From: Pseudomonadota bacterium
GTDB taxonomy: Bacteria; Pseudomonadota; Alphaproteobacteria; Rhodobacterales; Rhodobacteraceae
Reading direction: 5' to 3'
DNA: 64,000 bases
NCBI GenBank assembly: GCA_020161655.1
Contig: JAIUPC010000012.1
Coordinates: 62,001 to 126,000, forward strand
In this document: in pieces, positions 22,425-31,424 of the stretch
Numbering within the stretch: the first letter of the stretch is position 1
How the letters are laid out: each line of letters begins with the position of its first letter
Translations under genes and position numbers: made by a program
Notes under the pieces: model-generated
What the model was told of the DNA's origin: nothing
The model's input: the letters and a program-made list of their open reading frames with translations, nothing else
Databases searched by the model: none

Positions 22425-23744
22425 ATGCTGTCGCAATGGCTCAAACAGTTCATGCCGCGCGGTCTTTACGGCCGCGCCGCGCTCATCCTGATCCTGCCCA
22501 TCGTCACCATCCAGCTCGTGGTGTCCATAGCCTTCATCCAGCGTCACTTCGAGGGTGTGACGCGGCAGATGACCGAAAACCTTGTGCAGGAGATCCGCCT
22601 GATCCTCGACCGGGCCGAGGCCGCGCCCGATCTTCTGGCGGCGCAGACCGAGATCGCCGGCCTTGCGCCAGCGCTGGAGCTTGCGGTAACGCTGCCGGCC
22701 GAAGCGCGAAGCGGCGATACGCGCGTCTTCTACGACCTTTCTGGCAGGGTCATCATCGCCAGCCTGCGCGGCGCCTTTCCCGGCATCAGCGCCGTTGATC
22801 TTGCCGACCTGCGCACGGTGCGCATCACGATGGCTACATCGAAGGGGACCCTTCAGGTCGATCTTCAACGCCGCCGCGTCTCGGCCTCTAACCCGCACCA
22901 GCTTCTGGTGCTGATGCTCCTGACCGGGCTCCTGATGACGGCCATCGCCTATGTCTTCCTCCGGAACCAGCTGAGGCCGATTCGGCGGCTGGCGGCGGCG
23001 GCGGAAGCCTTCGGCAAGGGCAGGGTGATGGCCTATCGGCCCGTCGGCGCGTTGGAGGTGCGCGCTGCGGGCAATGCCTTTCTCGACATGCGCTCACGCA
23101 TTGAGCGGCAGATGGAGCAGCGCACGCTCCTCCTGTCAGGGGTGAGCCACGATCTGCGGACGCCCCTGACGCGCCTCAAACTCGGTCTGTCGATGCTCAG
23201 CGACGAGGCTGAGGCGCGCGACATCCGCCGCGATGTCGAGGAGATGGAGGAGCTTCTGAATTCCTTCCTGAGTTTCGTCCGCGACGATGCGCTTGAAGAG
23301 GAAGCACAACTGATCGACCCTGTGCCCCTGGCGCGCTCCATCGTCGAGGATGCGCGGCGGGGCGGGCAGAATGTGCTTCTTGGTGCCGTCGAGGGCAGCG
23401 GACAGGCACGCTTGCGCGAAACCGCTGTCCGCCGGGCGCTCGCCAACCTCATCGGCAATGCGGTTCGCTACGGCACGAAGGCCGAACTGTCGCTGGCGAT
23501 CCTGGATCGTTCCGTCCGCTTCACGGTGGAGGATGACGGCCCCGGCATCGCCAAGGACCGCCGCGATGAAGCGATGCAGCCCTTCACCCGGCTCGATTCC
23601 GCGCGCGACCCCAATCGTGGCGGCGGGGTCGGCCTTGGTCTTGCCATCACCGCCGACATCGCCCGGAGCCACGGAGGCTCCTTGCGCCTTGGCGACAGTC
23701 AGAAGCTTGGCGGGCTGCGCGCGGATCTGGTTCTGGCGCGCTAG
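22425..23744 (+). CDS. EnvZ-like sensor histidine kinase
   Basis: 439 residues from the ATG at 22425; a TTG two codons earlier is also in frame. Membrane spans at about 17-37 (ALILILPIVTIQLVVSIAFI) and 160-180 (LLVLMLLTGLLMTAIAYVFL) enclose a periplasmic domain. Then come HAMP, HisKA with SGVSHDLRTPLTRLKLGLSML (phosphoacceptor His) and HATPase motifs VRYGTKAELS, DDGPGIA and GVGLGLAI. It matches alphaproteobacterial EnvZ homologues. No OmpR-type regulator lies next to it in this window, so its partner is elsewhere. Confidence 0.88.
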   Translation: MLSQWLKQFMPRGLYGRAALILILPIVTIQLVVSIAFIQRHFEGVTRQMTENLVQEIRLILDRAEAAPDLLAAQTEIAGLAPALELAVTLPAEARSGDTRVFYDLSGRVIIASLRGAFPGISAVDLADLRTVRITMATSKGTLQVDLQRRRVSASNPHQLLVLMLLTGLLMTAIAYVFLRNQLRPIRRLAAAAEAFGKGRVMAYRPVGALEVRAAGNAFLDMRSRIERQMEQRTLLLSGVSHDLRTPLTRLKLGLSMLSDEAEARDIRRDVEEMEELLNSFLSFVRDDALEEEAQLIDPVPLARSIVEDARRGGQNVLLGAVEGSGQARLRETAVRRALANLIGNAVRYGTKAELSLAILDRSVRFTVEDDGPGIAKDRRDEAMQPFTRLDSARDPNRGGGVGLGLAITADIARSHGGSLRLGDSQKLGGLRADLVLAR

Positions 23745-23747
23745 GCC

Positions 23748-23972
23748 TCAGGTCAGCGCCATCCAGGCGATCACGCCCCAGATGGCGAGCGACATCACCA
23801 GCGCCGGAACGATCCACCAGCCGGGAGGAAACGGGCGGTCATATTCCGCCTCGATCCCCTCGTCCGGCGGTGCCAGTTCGGATTGCTCCTGTTCGTACCA
23901 GCGCCTGAGCGCCTCGCCCCAGAGATTGTCAGACGGCTCCGCCGCCTGCGGTCGCCCCGCATGCTTGCCCAT
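23748..23972 (-). CDS. Conserved small membrane protein of unknown function
   Basis: 74 residues from the ATG at 23972. A hydrophilic N-terminal part (LWGEALRRWYEQEQSELAPPDEGIEAEYDRPFPPGWW) is followed by one C-terminal membrane span (IVPALVMSLAIWGVIAWMAL), so it is probably a tail-anchored or single-pass inner-membrane protein. It ends four bases after the convergent kinase stop. No function can be assigned. Confidence 0.72.
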   Translation of the reverse strand: MGKHAGRPQAAEPSDNLWGEALRRWYEQEQSELAPPDEGIEAEYDRPFPPGWWIVPALVMSLAIWGVIAWMALT

Positions 23973-24135
23973 CACGATTCCCCTTTTACCCGCATCCAGA
24001 AGTATCGGAGGGCGCTTTCGCGAATCTTAACGGCTTCTGGCGGGGGCAGGCCGTGCCGCACCGTCGCGGCAATATTTGGGGCCTGCGGCTTGCCAGACTC
24101 GCGCCGTGCCTCTATCTGGCAAGCCAGTATCGCCC

Positions 24136-25959
24136 ATGACCCAAGACCGTCAGACATATCCGGGCGACTCCGCCCTGCCGAAATCCGGGGACCTGTCCGA
24201 TCGTCTGATCTGGCGCCTGATGAAGGACGGTTTCCGAACGCAGGGCTGGACCTACGCCGTCGCCATCGTCGCGATGTGCGCCGTTGCCGCGACCTCGGCG
24301 ATGACCGCCTGGGTCATGGAAGCGATCATCGACGCGCTGACCGAACCCGACAACCGGGCGCGGGTCACCGGCGTCTCGCTTCTCGTCATGGCGATCTTCT
24401 TCGCCAAGGGCATCGCTTCCTACGTCCAATCGGTGGCCATGGCCAAGGCCGGGAACCGGATCGTGGCGGAACAGCAGCTGAAGCTTTACCGCAAGCTGAC
24501 GCAGCGCGGCGTCGCCTTCTTTTCGGTGACCGATTCCTCGGACATCCTCCTCAGGGTCACGCAGAGCGCCCAGCGTGCGCGGGTGCTCATTGACCTTCTG
24601 GTGTCCACCTTCACCCGCGATCTTCTGACCCTGATCGGCCTGGTCGGGGTGATGTTCTATCAGCAGCCGCTTCTTTCCGCCGCCTCGCTGATCGTCGGTC
24701 CGGTGGCGCTTCTTGGCATCCGCTACATCGTCCAGCGTGTGCGCGGGATCGCGGCGCAGGAGATGACCTCGCTCGGCGAGATCATGAAGGTGATGCAGGA
24801 AACCGCGAAGGGCATCCGCGTCATCAAGATCTTTGCGCTCGAACCCAAGATGAAGGAGCGGATGGACAATGCCGTCCGCCAGGTCGAGGCGCGGTCGAAC
24901 GCCATCACCCGGCTCCAGTCGATCACCGGCCCGCTGATGGAGACGCTCTCGGGCTTTGCCATCGCGCTTGTGGTCTGGATCAGCGCCCTTGGTGTCCTCG
25001 GGGGCGAGCCGACGACGCCCGGCCAGCTCATGTCCTTCGTGACCGCCCTTCTCATGGCCTATGACCCGGCCAAGCGGCTGATGCGGATGCGGGTTTCAGT
25101 CGAACAGCAACTGGTCGGAGTGCGGATCATGTTCGAGCTTCTCGACCAGGAGGATGTGCTGACCGAGGCGCCGGACGCCGTGCCCCTGAAGCCGGGACCG
25201 GGTGCGGTGGAGTTCCGCGATGTCGGCTTTTCCTACGAAGGCAACCAGCCGGTTCTCCGCGACGTCTCGATGGTGTTCGAACCCGGCAAGACAACCGCGC
25301 TCATCGGCCCTTCGGGCAGCGGCAAGTCGACGCTCCTCAACCTCGTCATGCGGCTTTACGATCCTGTCGCCGGCTCTGTCCTCGTCGACGGGCAGGACCT
25401 GCGCGGCGTCACCTTCGCCTCGCTCCGCGACCGCATGTCCTTCGTCGGGCAGGACACGTTCCTGTTCTCGACCAGCGTGCGGGAAAACATCCGCGTCAGC
25501 CAGCCCGATGCCACCGAGGATGAGATCGTCGCCGCCGCCCGCGCCGCCCATGCGCATGAGTTCATCGAGACCCTGCCTGAGGGCTACGACACGCCGGTGG
25601 GCGAGAACGGCGCCTTCCTGTCGGGCGGCCAGCGCCAGCGCCTGTCGATCGCGCGGGCGATCCTGCGCCGGGGGGAGATCCTGCTTCTGGACGAGGCGAC
25701 GAGTGCGCTTGACGCGACTTCGGAAGCCTACGTGAAGGATGCGCTGAAGACCCTGACCGAGGGTGTGACGACCATCGTCATCGCGCACCGCCTTTCGACC
25801 GTGATCGAGGCCGACCGGATCGTGGTGATGGATCAGGGCCGCATCGTCGAATCCGGTACGGCGGCGGAGCTTCTGCAGGCGGACGGCATGTTCCGCGACC
25901 TCTTCCAGAAGCAGTTCGGCGGCGCGGATCTGATGGGGCCGGCGGGGACTGGGGAATAG
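24136..25959 (+). CDS. MsbA-like ABC exporter (membrane and ATPase domains fused)
   Basis: 607 residues starting at the ATG at 24136 (MTQDRQTYPGD). The N-terminal half has six membrane spans with an ABC transporter type 1 pattern. The ATPase half shows GPSGSGKST (Walker A), LSGGQRQRLSIARA (signature), ILLLDEATSALD (Walker B) and IAHRLSTV (switch His). Such half-transporters work as homodimers and export lipids or drugs; lipid A-core flipping as in MsbA is plausible but not proven. It is monocistronic here and ends before a palindromic repeat shared with 56033-56104. Confidence 0.9.
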   Translation: MTQDRQTYPGDSALPKSGDLSDRLIWRLMKDGFRTQGWTYAVAIVAMCAVAATSAMTAWVMEAIIDALTEPDNRARVTGVSLLVMAIFFAKGIASYVQSVAMAKAGNRIVAEQQLKLYRKLTQRGVAFFSVTDSSDILLRVTQSAQRARVLIDLLVSTFTRDLLTLIGLVGVMFYQQPLLSAASLIVGPVALLGIRYIVQRVRGIAAQEMTSLGEIMKVMQETAKGIRVIKIFALEPKMKERMDNAVRQVEARSNAITRLQSITGPLMETLSGFAIALVVWISALGVLGGEPTTPGQLMSFVTALLMAYDPAKRLMRMRVSVEQQLVGVRIMFELLDQEDVLTEAPDAVPLKPGPGAVEFRDVGFSYEGNQPVLRDVSMVFEPGKTTALIGPSGSGKSTLLNLVMRLYDPVAGSVLVDGQDLRGVTFASLRDRMSFVGQDTFLFSTSVRENIRVSQPDATEDEIVAAARAAHAHEFIETLPEGYDTPVGENGAFLSGGQRQRLSIARAILRRGEILLLDEATSALDATSEAYVKDALKTLTEGVTTIVIAHRLSTVIEADRIVVMDQGRIVESGTAAELLQADGMFRDLFQKQFGGADLMGPAGTGE

Positions 25960-25991
25960 CCCCAGGTTGCAGTTCTCCGGTTGCAGCGCCT

Positions 25992-26062
25992 GCCACCGCC
26001 CGGTCGCCCAAAGCGACCGGGCCGCGCCCGACCCGCCCCCAGGGCGGGCGCGACGGCGCCCA
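25992..26062 (+). repeat. Dispersed palindromic GC-rich repeat, copy 1
   Basis: About 70 bases containing a perfect hairpin GCCCGGTCGC-CCAAA-GCGACCGGGC (25998-26022) followed by a second GC-rich dyad. The same sequence, inverted and with a few changes, lies at 56033-56104. Here it sits between two convergent genes, where it could also stop transcription. Confidence 0.8.
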
Positions 26063-26136
26063 CCCTCGGGTCAGGCGCAACCCTCTGTTTCGCCTAAGGG
26101 TCAGGTCGATGGCAGGGGGGCAATGCCCCGCCGCCG

Positions 26137-27750
26137 TCACACCCCGTCGTCGAAGGGAATGAAACTCTTAGAACTCGACCGCCGCCAGCGCTTCAGATAG
26201 CCGAACCTCTCGTCGTCCTCGCGCAGAAGGAAGCCGACCGGCATGTAGGGATAGACATCCTCGCCCGTCACCATGTCGCGGTCATTCTCGCGCATGAGAA
26301 GGTGGTGGGGCAGGAAGCCGCTCGGATGCGTGAGGCCCGCCGCGCCGGTCATGTCGCCCAGCGCCTTCATCGTGTTCTTGTGGAAGTTGTAGACCCGCTC
26401 GGCCTTGTCCGGCACCACGAGCGCGCGGTAGCGCTGCGGGTCCTGGGTGGTGACGCCGGTCGGGCAATGGTTGGTGTGGCAGGCCTGGGCCTGGATGCAG
26501 CCGATGGCGAACATGAAGCCGCGCGCCGAATTGGCCCAGTCGGCCCCGAGCGCCAGCGCGCGGGCGATGTCGAAGGAATGGATCAGCTTGCCCGAGGCGC
26601 CTATCCTGATCTGTTCCCTGAGGCCCGCGCCCCTCAGCGTGTTGTGCGTGAAGGTCAGCCCCTCGACCAGCGGCATCCCCATGTGGTTGGCGAATTCGAG
26701 GGGGGCCGCACCGGTGCCGCCTTCCTTGCCGTCGACGACGATGAAATCCGGGGTGATCCCGGTCTCCAACATGGCCTTGACGATGCACATGAACTCGCGC
26801 CGGTGACCGATGCAAAGCTTGAAGCCGACGGGCTTGCCTTTGGCCAGTTCGCGCAGTCGCTGGATGAATTCCATCATCTCGATCGGCGTGGTGAAGGCGG
26901 AATGCGAGGCGGGAGAGACGCAATCGACACCCATCGGCACGCCCCGCGCCTCGGCAATTTCCTCGCTGATCTTCGCCGCCGGCAGGACGCCGCCCTGACC
27001 GGGCTTGGCGCCCTGGCTCAGCTTCACCTCGATCATCTTCACCTGATCCCAGGCCGCGACCTCGGCGAATTTCTCGGCGCTGAACGATCCGTCGTCGTTG
27101 CGGCAGCCGAAGTAGCCGGACCCGACCTCGAACACGATGTCGCCGCCGCCCTGGCGGTGATAGCGGCTGATGCCGCCCTCGCCGCTGTCATGGTAGAATT
27201 TCCCCATCTTCGCGCCGGCGTTGAGCGCATGGATGGCATTGGCCGAAAGCGCGCCGAAGCTCATCGCCGAGATGTTGTAGATCGAGGCGTCATAGGGCTG
27301 GGTGCAGGCCGGTCCGCCGATCTGCACGCGGAAATCGTGGTTCTCGATCTTCCTCGGGCGGATCGAATGGGTGAGCCACTGGTAGCCGCCGTCATAGACC
27401 CGCTTCTTGGTGCCGAAGGGGCGCTTGTCCTCGACGTTCTTGGCGCGCTGGTAGACGATGGCGCGCGCCTCGCGCGAGAAGGGGACCTCTTCCTCGTCCG
27501 ACTCGATCAGGTACTGGCGGATCTCCGGCCGGATCAGTTCGAAGAAATAGCGGATATGGCCCAGCACCGGGTAGTTGCGCAGGACGGCGTGGTTGGACTG
27601 CGTGAGATCGCGGAACCCCATCACGACGAGAAGGCCGAAGAGCAGCGCCGGCAGCAGGTACCAGGCCGACCAGAAGACGCCGATCAGCGACAGCAGGCTG
27701 AGCGCGATGCAGATCACGAACGGCGAAAACCGCAGGTAGGCGTTGAACAT
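26137..27750 (-). CDS. Membrane-anchored FMN-binding glutamate-synthase-like protein
   Basis: 537 residues from the ATG at 27750. Two N-terminal membrane spans (FVICIALSLLSLIGVFW and LLPALLFGLLVVMGF) precede a domain equivalent to the FMN/[3Fe-4S] part of the glutamate synthase large subunit: AMSFGALSANAIHALNAGAKMG, EVKLSQGAKPGQGGVLPAAKI, DGKEGGTGAAP and the cluster cysteines in CIQAQACHTNHCPTG. The glutaminase domain and the GltD partner are absent, so it is not a classical GOGAT. It may be an oxidoreductase of unknown substrate or a glutamate synthase that uses ammonia or a separate amidotransferase. An N-terminal extension to 27831 was rejected. Confidence 0.85.
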   Translation of the reverse strand: MFNAYLRFSPFVICIALSLLSLIGVFWSAWYLLPALLFGLLVVMGFRDLTQSNHAVLRNYPVLGHIRYFFELIRPEIRQYLIESDEEEVPFSREARAIVYQRAKNVEDKRPFGTKKRVYDGGYQWLTHSIRPRKIENHDFRVQIGGPACTQPYDASIYNISAMSFGALSANAIHALNAGAKMGKFYHDSGEGGISRYHRQGGGDIVFEVGSGYFGCRNDDGSFSAEKFAEVAAWDQVKMIEVKLSQGAKPGQGGVLPAAKISEEIAEARGVPMGVDCVSPASHSAFTTPIEMMEFIQRLRELAKGKPVGFKLCIGHRREFMCIVKAMLETGITPDFIVVDGKEGGTGAAPLEFANHMGMPLVEGLTFTHNTLRGAGLREQIRIGASGKLIHSFDIARALALGADWANSARGFMFAIGCIQAQACHTNHCPTGVTTQDPQRYRALVVPDKAERVYNFHKNTMKALGDMTGAAGLTHPSGFLPHHLLMRENDRDMVTGEDVYPYMPVGFLLREDDERFGYLKRWRRSSSKSFIPFDDGV

Positions 27751-27819
27751 GTCATCTCCCTCGTCGCCGGCTTTTGAACGCCGGTCATCTTGGCTGAGTA
27801 TTCGCGCAGAAAACGGGCA

Positions 27820-27846
27820 GACTGCAACCACTTCCCGGTTGCAGTC
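27820..27846. terminator. 10-bp hairpin after aruI
   Basis: GACTGCAACC (27820-27829) pairs exactly with GGTTGCAGTC (27837-27846). On the minus strand it follows the aruI stop and is followed by a modest T-run (TTTTC), so it may be a weak terminator for the arginine genes. Confidence 0.55.
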
Positions 27847-27877
27847 TTGATAATCATGCTGGCGGGGCAGTCGGTCG

Positions 27878-29467
27878 TCAGGAAAGCCTGACCTCGATCA
27901 GTGACGGCCCCGCAAGCCCGGCGGCGCGCTGAAGCGCGGCCTTAAGCCCCTCCACCGCCTCAAGCGCCTCGGCCGGCATGCCATAGGCCCCGGCCACCGC
28001 GACGAAATCCGGGGCACTCGGGCGGACGCCGACCGGGGTTATGGCGTTCTCGATCATGTAGTTTTCGATCTCGCCGTAGCCTTGGTTGTTCCAGACGAGG
28101 AAGATCACGCGGGCTTTCTCGTCCACTGCCGCGCCGATGTCCGAAAGGCAGAACTGGAAGCCGCCGTCGCCGACAAGGCAGACGACCGGGCGCCCTTCGG
28201 GGTCAGCCAGCGCCGCGCCGATGGCGGCGGATGGGCCGTAGCCGAGCGAGCCGAAGCCGGTCGCGGCATTGAACCAGGCGCCGGGGCGGTCGATCTCGGC
28301 ATAGAGGTTGCCGGCATAGACAAGCTGGGTCGAGTCCCCGACGATGGCAGCGCCGGGCAGGGTTTCGGTGATGGTGCGGATCACCCCGACCTCGCCCTTC
28401 ATCTTCGGCGCGAGCCCGTCGAAGGCTGCCTTGCGCGCCGCTGCGGCCCGCGCAGCACCGTTACCCGCAGTGCGCGGAGCAATCCGTGCGGCCAGCGCTT
28501 GAAGCGCCTTGCCGGCATCGGCGAGGATCACCGCCTCGGCCGCGGCGCCGCGCGTGGCTTGCAGCGCATCAACGTCGATGCGGATGAGGTGCGCCATCGT
28601 CGGCATCCCGCCATCGACGTTCAGGTCATAATCGGTCGGGCCAATCTGGGTGCCGACGGCGATCACGAGATCGGAGGCGGCGATGAGGTCGCGCACCGGA
28701 CCAAGCGAGGGCGAGGCGGGGACTTCAAGCGGATGGCCGGCCATCAGACCGCGCCCGTTGATCGTGGTCACCACCGGCGCGTCAAGACGTTCGGCAAGCG
28801 CCCGGAGTTCGGCATCTGCCGACTTGGCGCCACCACCGGCGAGGATCACCGGCGCGCGGGCAGCGGCGGCCGAAGCGGCGGCAGCCTCGACCTCGGCGGC
28901 CCCCGGTTTGCGGGGGGGCAGGGGCAGCGGGCGGTAGGCAGGAAGCTCCACCATCTCCGACATCACGTCGATCGGCACTTCGATATGCACCGGACCGGGC
29001 CGGGCTGAAAGCATCGCCGCATAGGCGCGGTCAAGGACGGCGGGCAGGTCGGCGCCGTTCAGAAGCGTATGGGTGTAAAGCGCCACCGTCCGCATCATCC
29101 CGGCCTGATCGGGAAGCTCGTGGAGATGCCCGACCTCGTTCCCCAGCGTCGCCCGGCGGTTGACGCCCGAAATCACCAGCATCGGGATCGAATCCGCCCG
29201 CGCTTGTCCCATCGCGGTGATGGCGTTGGTCAGCCCCGGCCCGGTGATGAGAAAGCAGACGCCGGGCTTGCCCGAAACACGGGCATAGCCATCGGCCATG
29301 AAGCCGGCGGAGCCTTCGTGGCGCGGCGTAACATGGCGGATCTTCGAGGTAGCAAGCCCCCGGTAAAGCTCAACCGTGTGGACGCCTGGAATGCCGAAGA
29401 CCACCTCGACCCCGCGCGCCGCCAGAAGGTCGACGAGATGCTCGCCGACGGTTTTCCGAACGCTCAT
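27878..29467 (-). CDS. aruI: Thiamine-diphosphate-dependent 2-ketoarginine decarboxylase-like protein (AruI)
   Basis: 529 residues of the acetolactate-synthase/benzoylformate-decarboxylase superfamily. The catalytic Glu is in HEGSAGFMADGYARVSG, and the ThDP motif is GDGGFQFCLSDIGAAVDEKARVIFLVWNN. The text GVEVVFGIPGVHTVELYRGL at the N terminus is what I associate with 5-guanidino-2-oxopentanoate decarboxylases. It shares a four-base overlap with an AruH-like aminotransferase. In Pseudomonas AruH and AruI convert arginine to 2-ketoarginine and then 4-guanidinobutyraldehyde. An acetolactate synthase or other 2-keto acid decarboxylase remains possible, as no small subunit or dehydrogenase is nearby. 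Confidence 0.72.
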   Translation of the reverse strand: MSVRKTVGEHLVDLLAARGVEVVFGIPGVHTVELYRGLATSKIRHVTPRHEGSAGFMADGYARVSGKPGVCFLITGPGLTNAITAMGQARADSIPMLVISGVNRRATLGNEVGHLHELPDQAGMMRTVALYTHTLLNGADLPAVLDRAYAAMLSARPGPVHIEVPIDVMSEMVELPAYRPLPLPPRKPGAAEVEAAAASAAAARAPVILAGGGAKSADAELRALAERLDAPVVTTINGRGLMAGHPLEVPASPSLGPVRDLIAASDLVIAVGTQIGPTDYDLNVDGGMPTMAHLIRIDVDALQATRGAAAEAVILADAGKALQALAARIAPRTAGNGAARAAAARKAAFDGLAPKMKGEVGVIRTITETLPGAAIVGDSTQLVYAGNLYAEIDRPGAWFNAATGFGSLGYGPSAAIGAALADPEGRPVVCLVGDGGFQFCLSDIGAAVDEKARVIFLVWNNQGYGEIENYMIENAITPVGVRPSAPDFVAVAGAYGMPAEALEAVEGLKAALQRAAGLAGPSLIEVRLS

Positions 29468-30654
29468 TCCGCGACCTCCTTCACGCCTTGCGCCACCGCG
29501 AAGCGGGTGATGCGGCGGCAGGCCTCGGCCAGCGCCGCATCGGGGACAGTCAGGCTGAGGCGGATGAAGCCTTGCGCTTCCGCGCCAAAGGACGAACCCG
29601 GCATCACCGCGACCGCCTCGGCTTCAAGCAGACCGCGCGCGAAGGCGTCGCCATCAAGGCCGCTGCCGCGCACGTCGATCAGGATGAACATCCCCGCTTC
29701 CGGCGGCAGCGCCTTCAGTGCGGGGCAGGGGGCGACTGCGTCGGAGACGATCCGCGCCCGGCGCCGGTAGGCGTCTCGCAGAAGCGCCGCCGTCGGAATG
29801 TCGTGGGTCAGGGCATAGGCAGCCATGTCGGCGATGAAGGGCTGGCCACCGAACAGCATCATCTCCGACACCGGCAGGAGCCTTTCGCAGAACTCCGAAG
29901 GCCCGATGGCCCAGCCGCTGCGAAAACCCGGTGCAGCATGGGATTTCGAGATGGATGAGACGACGATGGTCCTGTCGGCCAGATCGGCCATGTCGAAGGG
30001 CGAGGCGAAGGTGCCGCTGAGGATCAGTTCCTCATAGACCTCATCCGCGACGATCCAGAGCCCGTGCCTGCGGCAGACGGCACCGATCGCAGCAATCTCA
30101 TCCGCGGTCAGCACCGCACCGGTCGGATTGTGCGGCGTGTTGAGGAGGAGGACCTTGGTTTCCGGCGTGATAGCCGCCTCAAGATCGGCGGCCTGAAGGT
30201 GGAAGCCCTTCTCGGCCCGCGTCGGCACCGGCACGATGGTGGCGCCGGTCGCGCGCACCACGCCTTCATAGGTCGCGTAATAGGGATCGGCGATTAGGAC
30301 GGCATCGCCGGTCTCAACAAGGCCGGTCATCACCGCGTAAAGGGCCGATTGGGTGCCGGGAAAGCTCAGGACCTGATCGGTGCCGATCTTGCGCCCGGTG
30401 CGGCGGCTGTACTTCGCGGCGAGGGCGGCAAGAAACGCCGGCTCCCCCCGCCCGGTCGAATAGCGCGTCCGGCCCGCGCGCATCGCATTGGAGCAGACGT
30501 CAAGAAGTGCGGGATCGGTCGGGATATCCGGCTCGCCGATGGTGAGTTCAATCACATCGCGGCCCTCGGCCTTCATCTTGCGGGCGCGGAAATGAACCTC
30601 CCACTTGCCGGAGCCAAGGCCCGCAAGCCGTTCAGTAATGGATGCATAGGTCAT
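29464..30654 (-). CDS. aruH: Class I aminotransferase, probable arginine-pyruvate transaminase (AruH)
   Basis: 396 residues, PLP-dependent fold type I. Visible: LTIGEPDIPTDPALLD near the N terminus, YSTGRGEPAFLAALAAKYSRRTG, NTPHNPTGAVLT (substrate/cofactor Asn), WIVADEVYEELIL (Asp to pyridine N), SSISKSHAAPGFRSGW (PLP Lys) and a C-terminal FIRLSLTV (substrate carboxylate Arg). Specificity for arginine is inferred from its coupling to the AruI-like gene; the family also includes aspartate and other aminotransferases. The start overlaps the tetR stop by four bases, so regulator, transaminase and decarboxylase form one transcript. Confidence 0.75.
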   Translation of the reverse strand: MTYASITERLAGLGSGKWEVHFRARKMKAEGRDVIELTIGEPDIPTDPALLDVCSNAMRAGRTRYSTGRGEPAFLAALAAKYSRRTGRKIGTDQVLSFPGTQSALYAVMTGLVETGDAVLIADPYYATYEGVVRATGATIVPVPTRAEKGFHLQAADLEAAITPETKVLLLNTPHNPTGAVLTADEIAAIGAVCRRHGLWIVADEVYEELILSGTFASPFDMADLADRTIVVSSISKSHAAPGFRSGWAIGPSEFCERLLPVSEMMLFGGQPFIADMAAYALTHDIPTAALLRDAYRRRARIVSDAVAPCPALKALPPEAGMFILIDVRGSGLDGDAFARGLLEAEAVAVMPGSSFGAEAQGFIRLSLTVPDAALAEACRRITRFAVAQGVKEVAE

Positions 30655-31301
30655 GGCCGGGTCTCCTCAGGGTCGGTCAGTGTGGTGTTCAGGATGCGCC
30701 CGGCGCCGTCGAGCGCGAGGCGGGCAAGTTCGTTATCGGCGAACAGTTCGGGCGCAAGGCAGCCTTCCAGCCAGAGCCCGTCAATCAGGGCTGCAATCTG
30801 GCGCGCCTGCCGGGCAGTGTCGCCGCCAAGGGCAAGGCCCGCGATCGCAGTTTCGAGATGGGCGCAGAAGCGCTGATAGCCGGCGCGGTGGATCGCGGCC
30901 ATCTCGGGGTCGCTCCGGACATGGCCGACAAACCCGGCCCAGGCGGAAAGCGAGCCCGCGTCAAGGACCGGCGGGCGGCAGTTCGCGGCGATGAAGCTGG
31001 CGAGGCGAAGGGCGGGCGGCGCCTCGGCGGCGGCGTCTTCCGCCGCCCCGGTCATCTCCTCGACCAGCGCCTTGTAGGCGGCGAGGACCAGCGCTTCCTT
31101 GGTGGCGAAGTGATGGCGGATGAGGCCGTTCGACACCCCGGCCCGCGCCGCCACCTCGCGCACCGTTGCCGCCGCGACACCGCCGTCGGCAACGCAGTCG
31201 ATGGTCGCGCGGATCAGGTCGGCGCGCCGCGCCTCTTCGGGCGCACGCTGCCAGACACGCTTCGCGGCGCTGTCGGGAAGGGTGGAATCGGGCAAGGGCA
31301 C
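30651..31301 (-). CDS. TetR-family regulator of the arginine-catabolism operon (BetI-like)
   Basis: 216 residues. The N-terminal TetR DNA-binding domain is RRADLIRATIDCVADGGVAAATVREVAARAGVSNGLIRHHFATKEAL. The ligand-binding half resembles BetI (ANCRPPVLDAGSLSAWAGFVGHV, LIDGLWLEG). It leads the operon and most likely represses it through the palindrome at 31317-31336, 16 bases before its start. The inducer is probably arginine or an early product, which is inference. The choline-type BetI resemblance concerns the fold; no choline dehydrogenase gene is nearby. Confidence 0.88.
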   Translation of the reverse strand: MPLPDSTLPDSAAKRVWQRAPEEARRADLIRATIDCVADGGVAAATVREVAARAGVSNGLIRHHFATKEALVLAAYKALVEEMTGAAEDAAAEAPPALRLASFIAANCRPPVLDAGSLSAWAGFVGHVRSDPEMAAIHRAGYQRFCAHLETAIAGLALGGDTARQARQIAALIDGLWLEGCLAPELFADNELARLALDGAGRILNTTLTDPEETRP

Positions 31302-31316
31302 CTCCGGTCAGGCGGC

Positions 31317-31336
31317 TATTATGCATACGCATAATA
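31317..31336. promoter_or_regulatory. Operator palindrome upstream of tetR-aruH-aruI
   Basis: TATTATGCATACGCATAATA, symmetric at 18 of 20 positions. It is strikingly A/T-rich against its surroundings and lies 16 bases from the tetR start, overlapping the expected promoter. It is a typical size for a TetR operator and likely gives autoregulation. Confidence 0.8.
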
Positions 31337-31424
31337 AGCGGCGCAACCGAAGTTGATCCTTAAGGCGCGGGAGTTTTCGGGCACCGCACCAGACCTTCCC
31401 GCGAAGGGAAAGGAGGCGGTCGCC

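Noticed and set aside
30651-31301. Calling the TetR gene betI (choline regulator)
   Set aside because: The ligand-binding half is BetI-like, but betA/betB are absent and the regulator is fused by overlap to an aminotransferase/decarboxylase pair.
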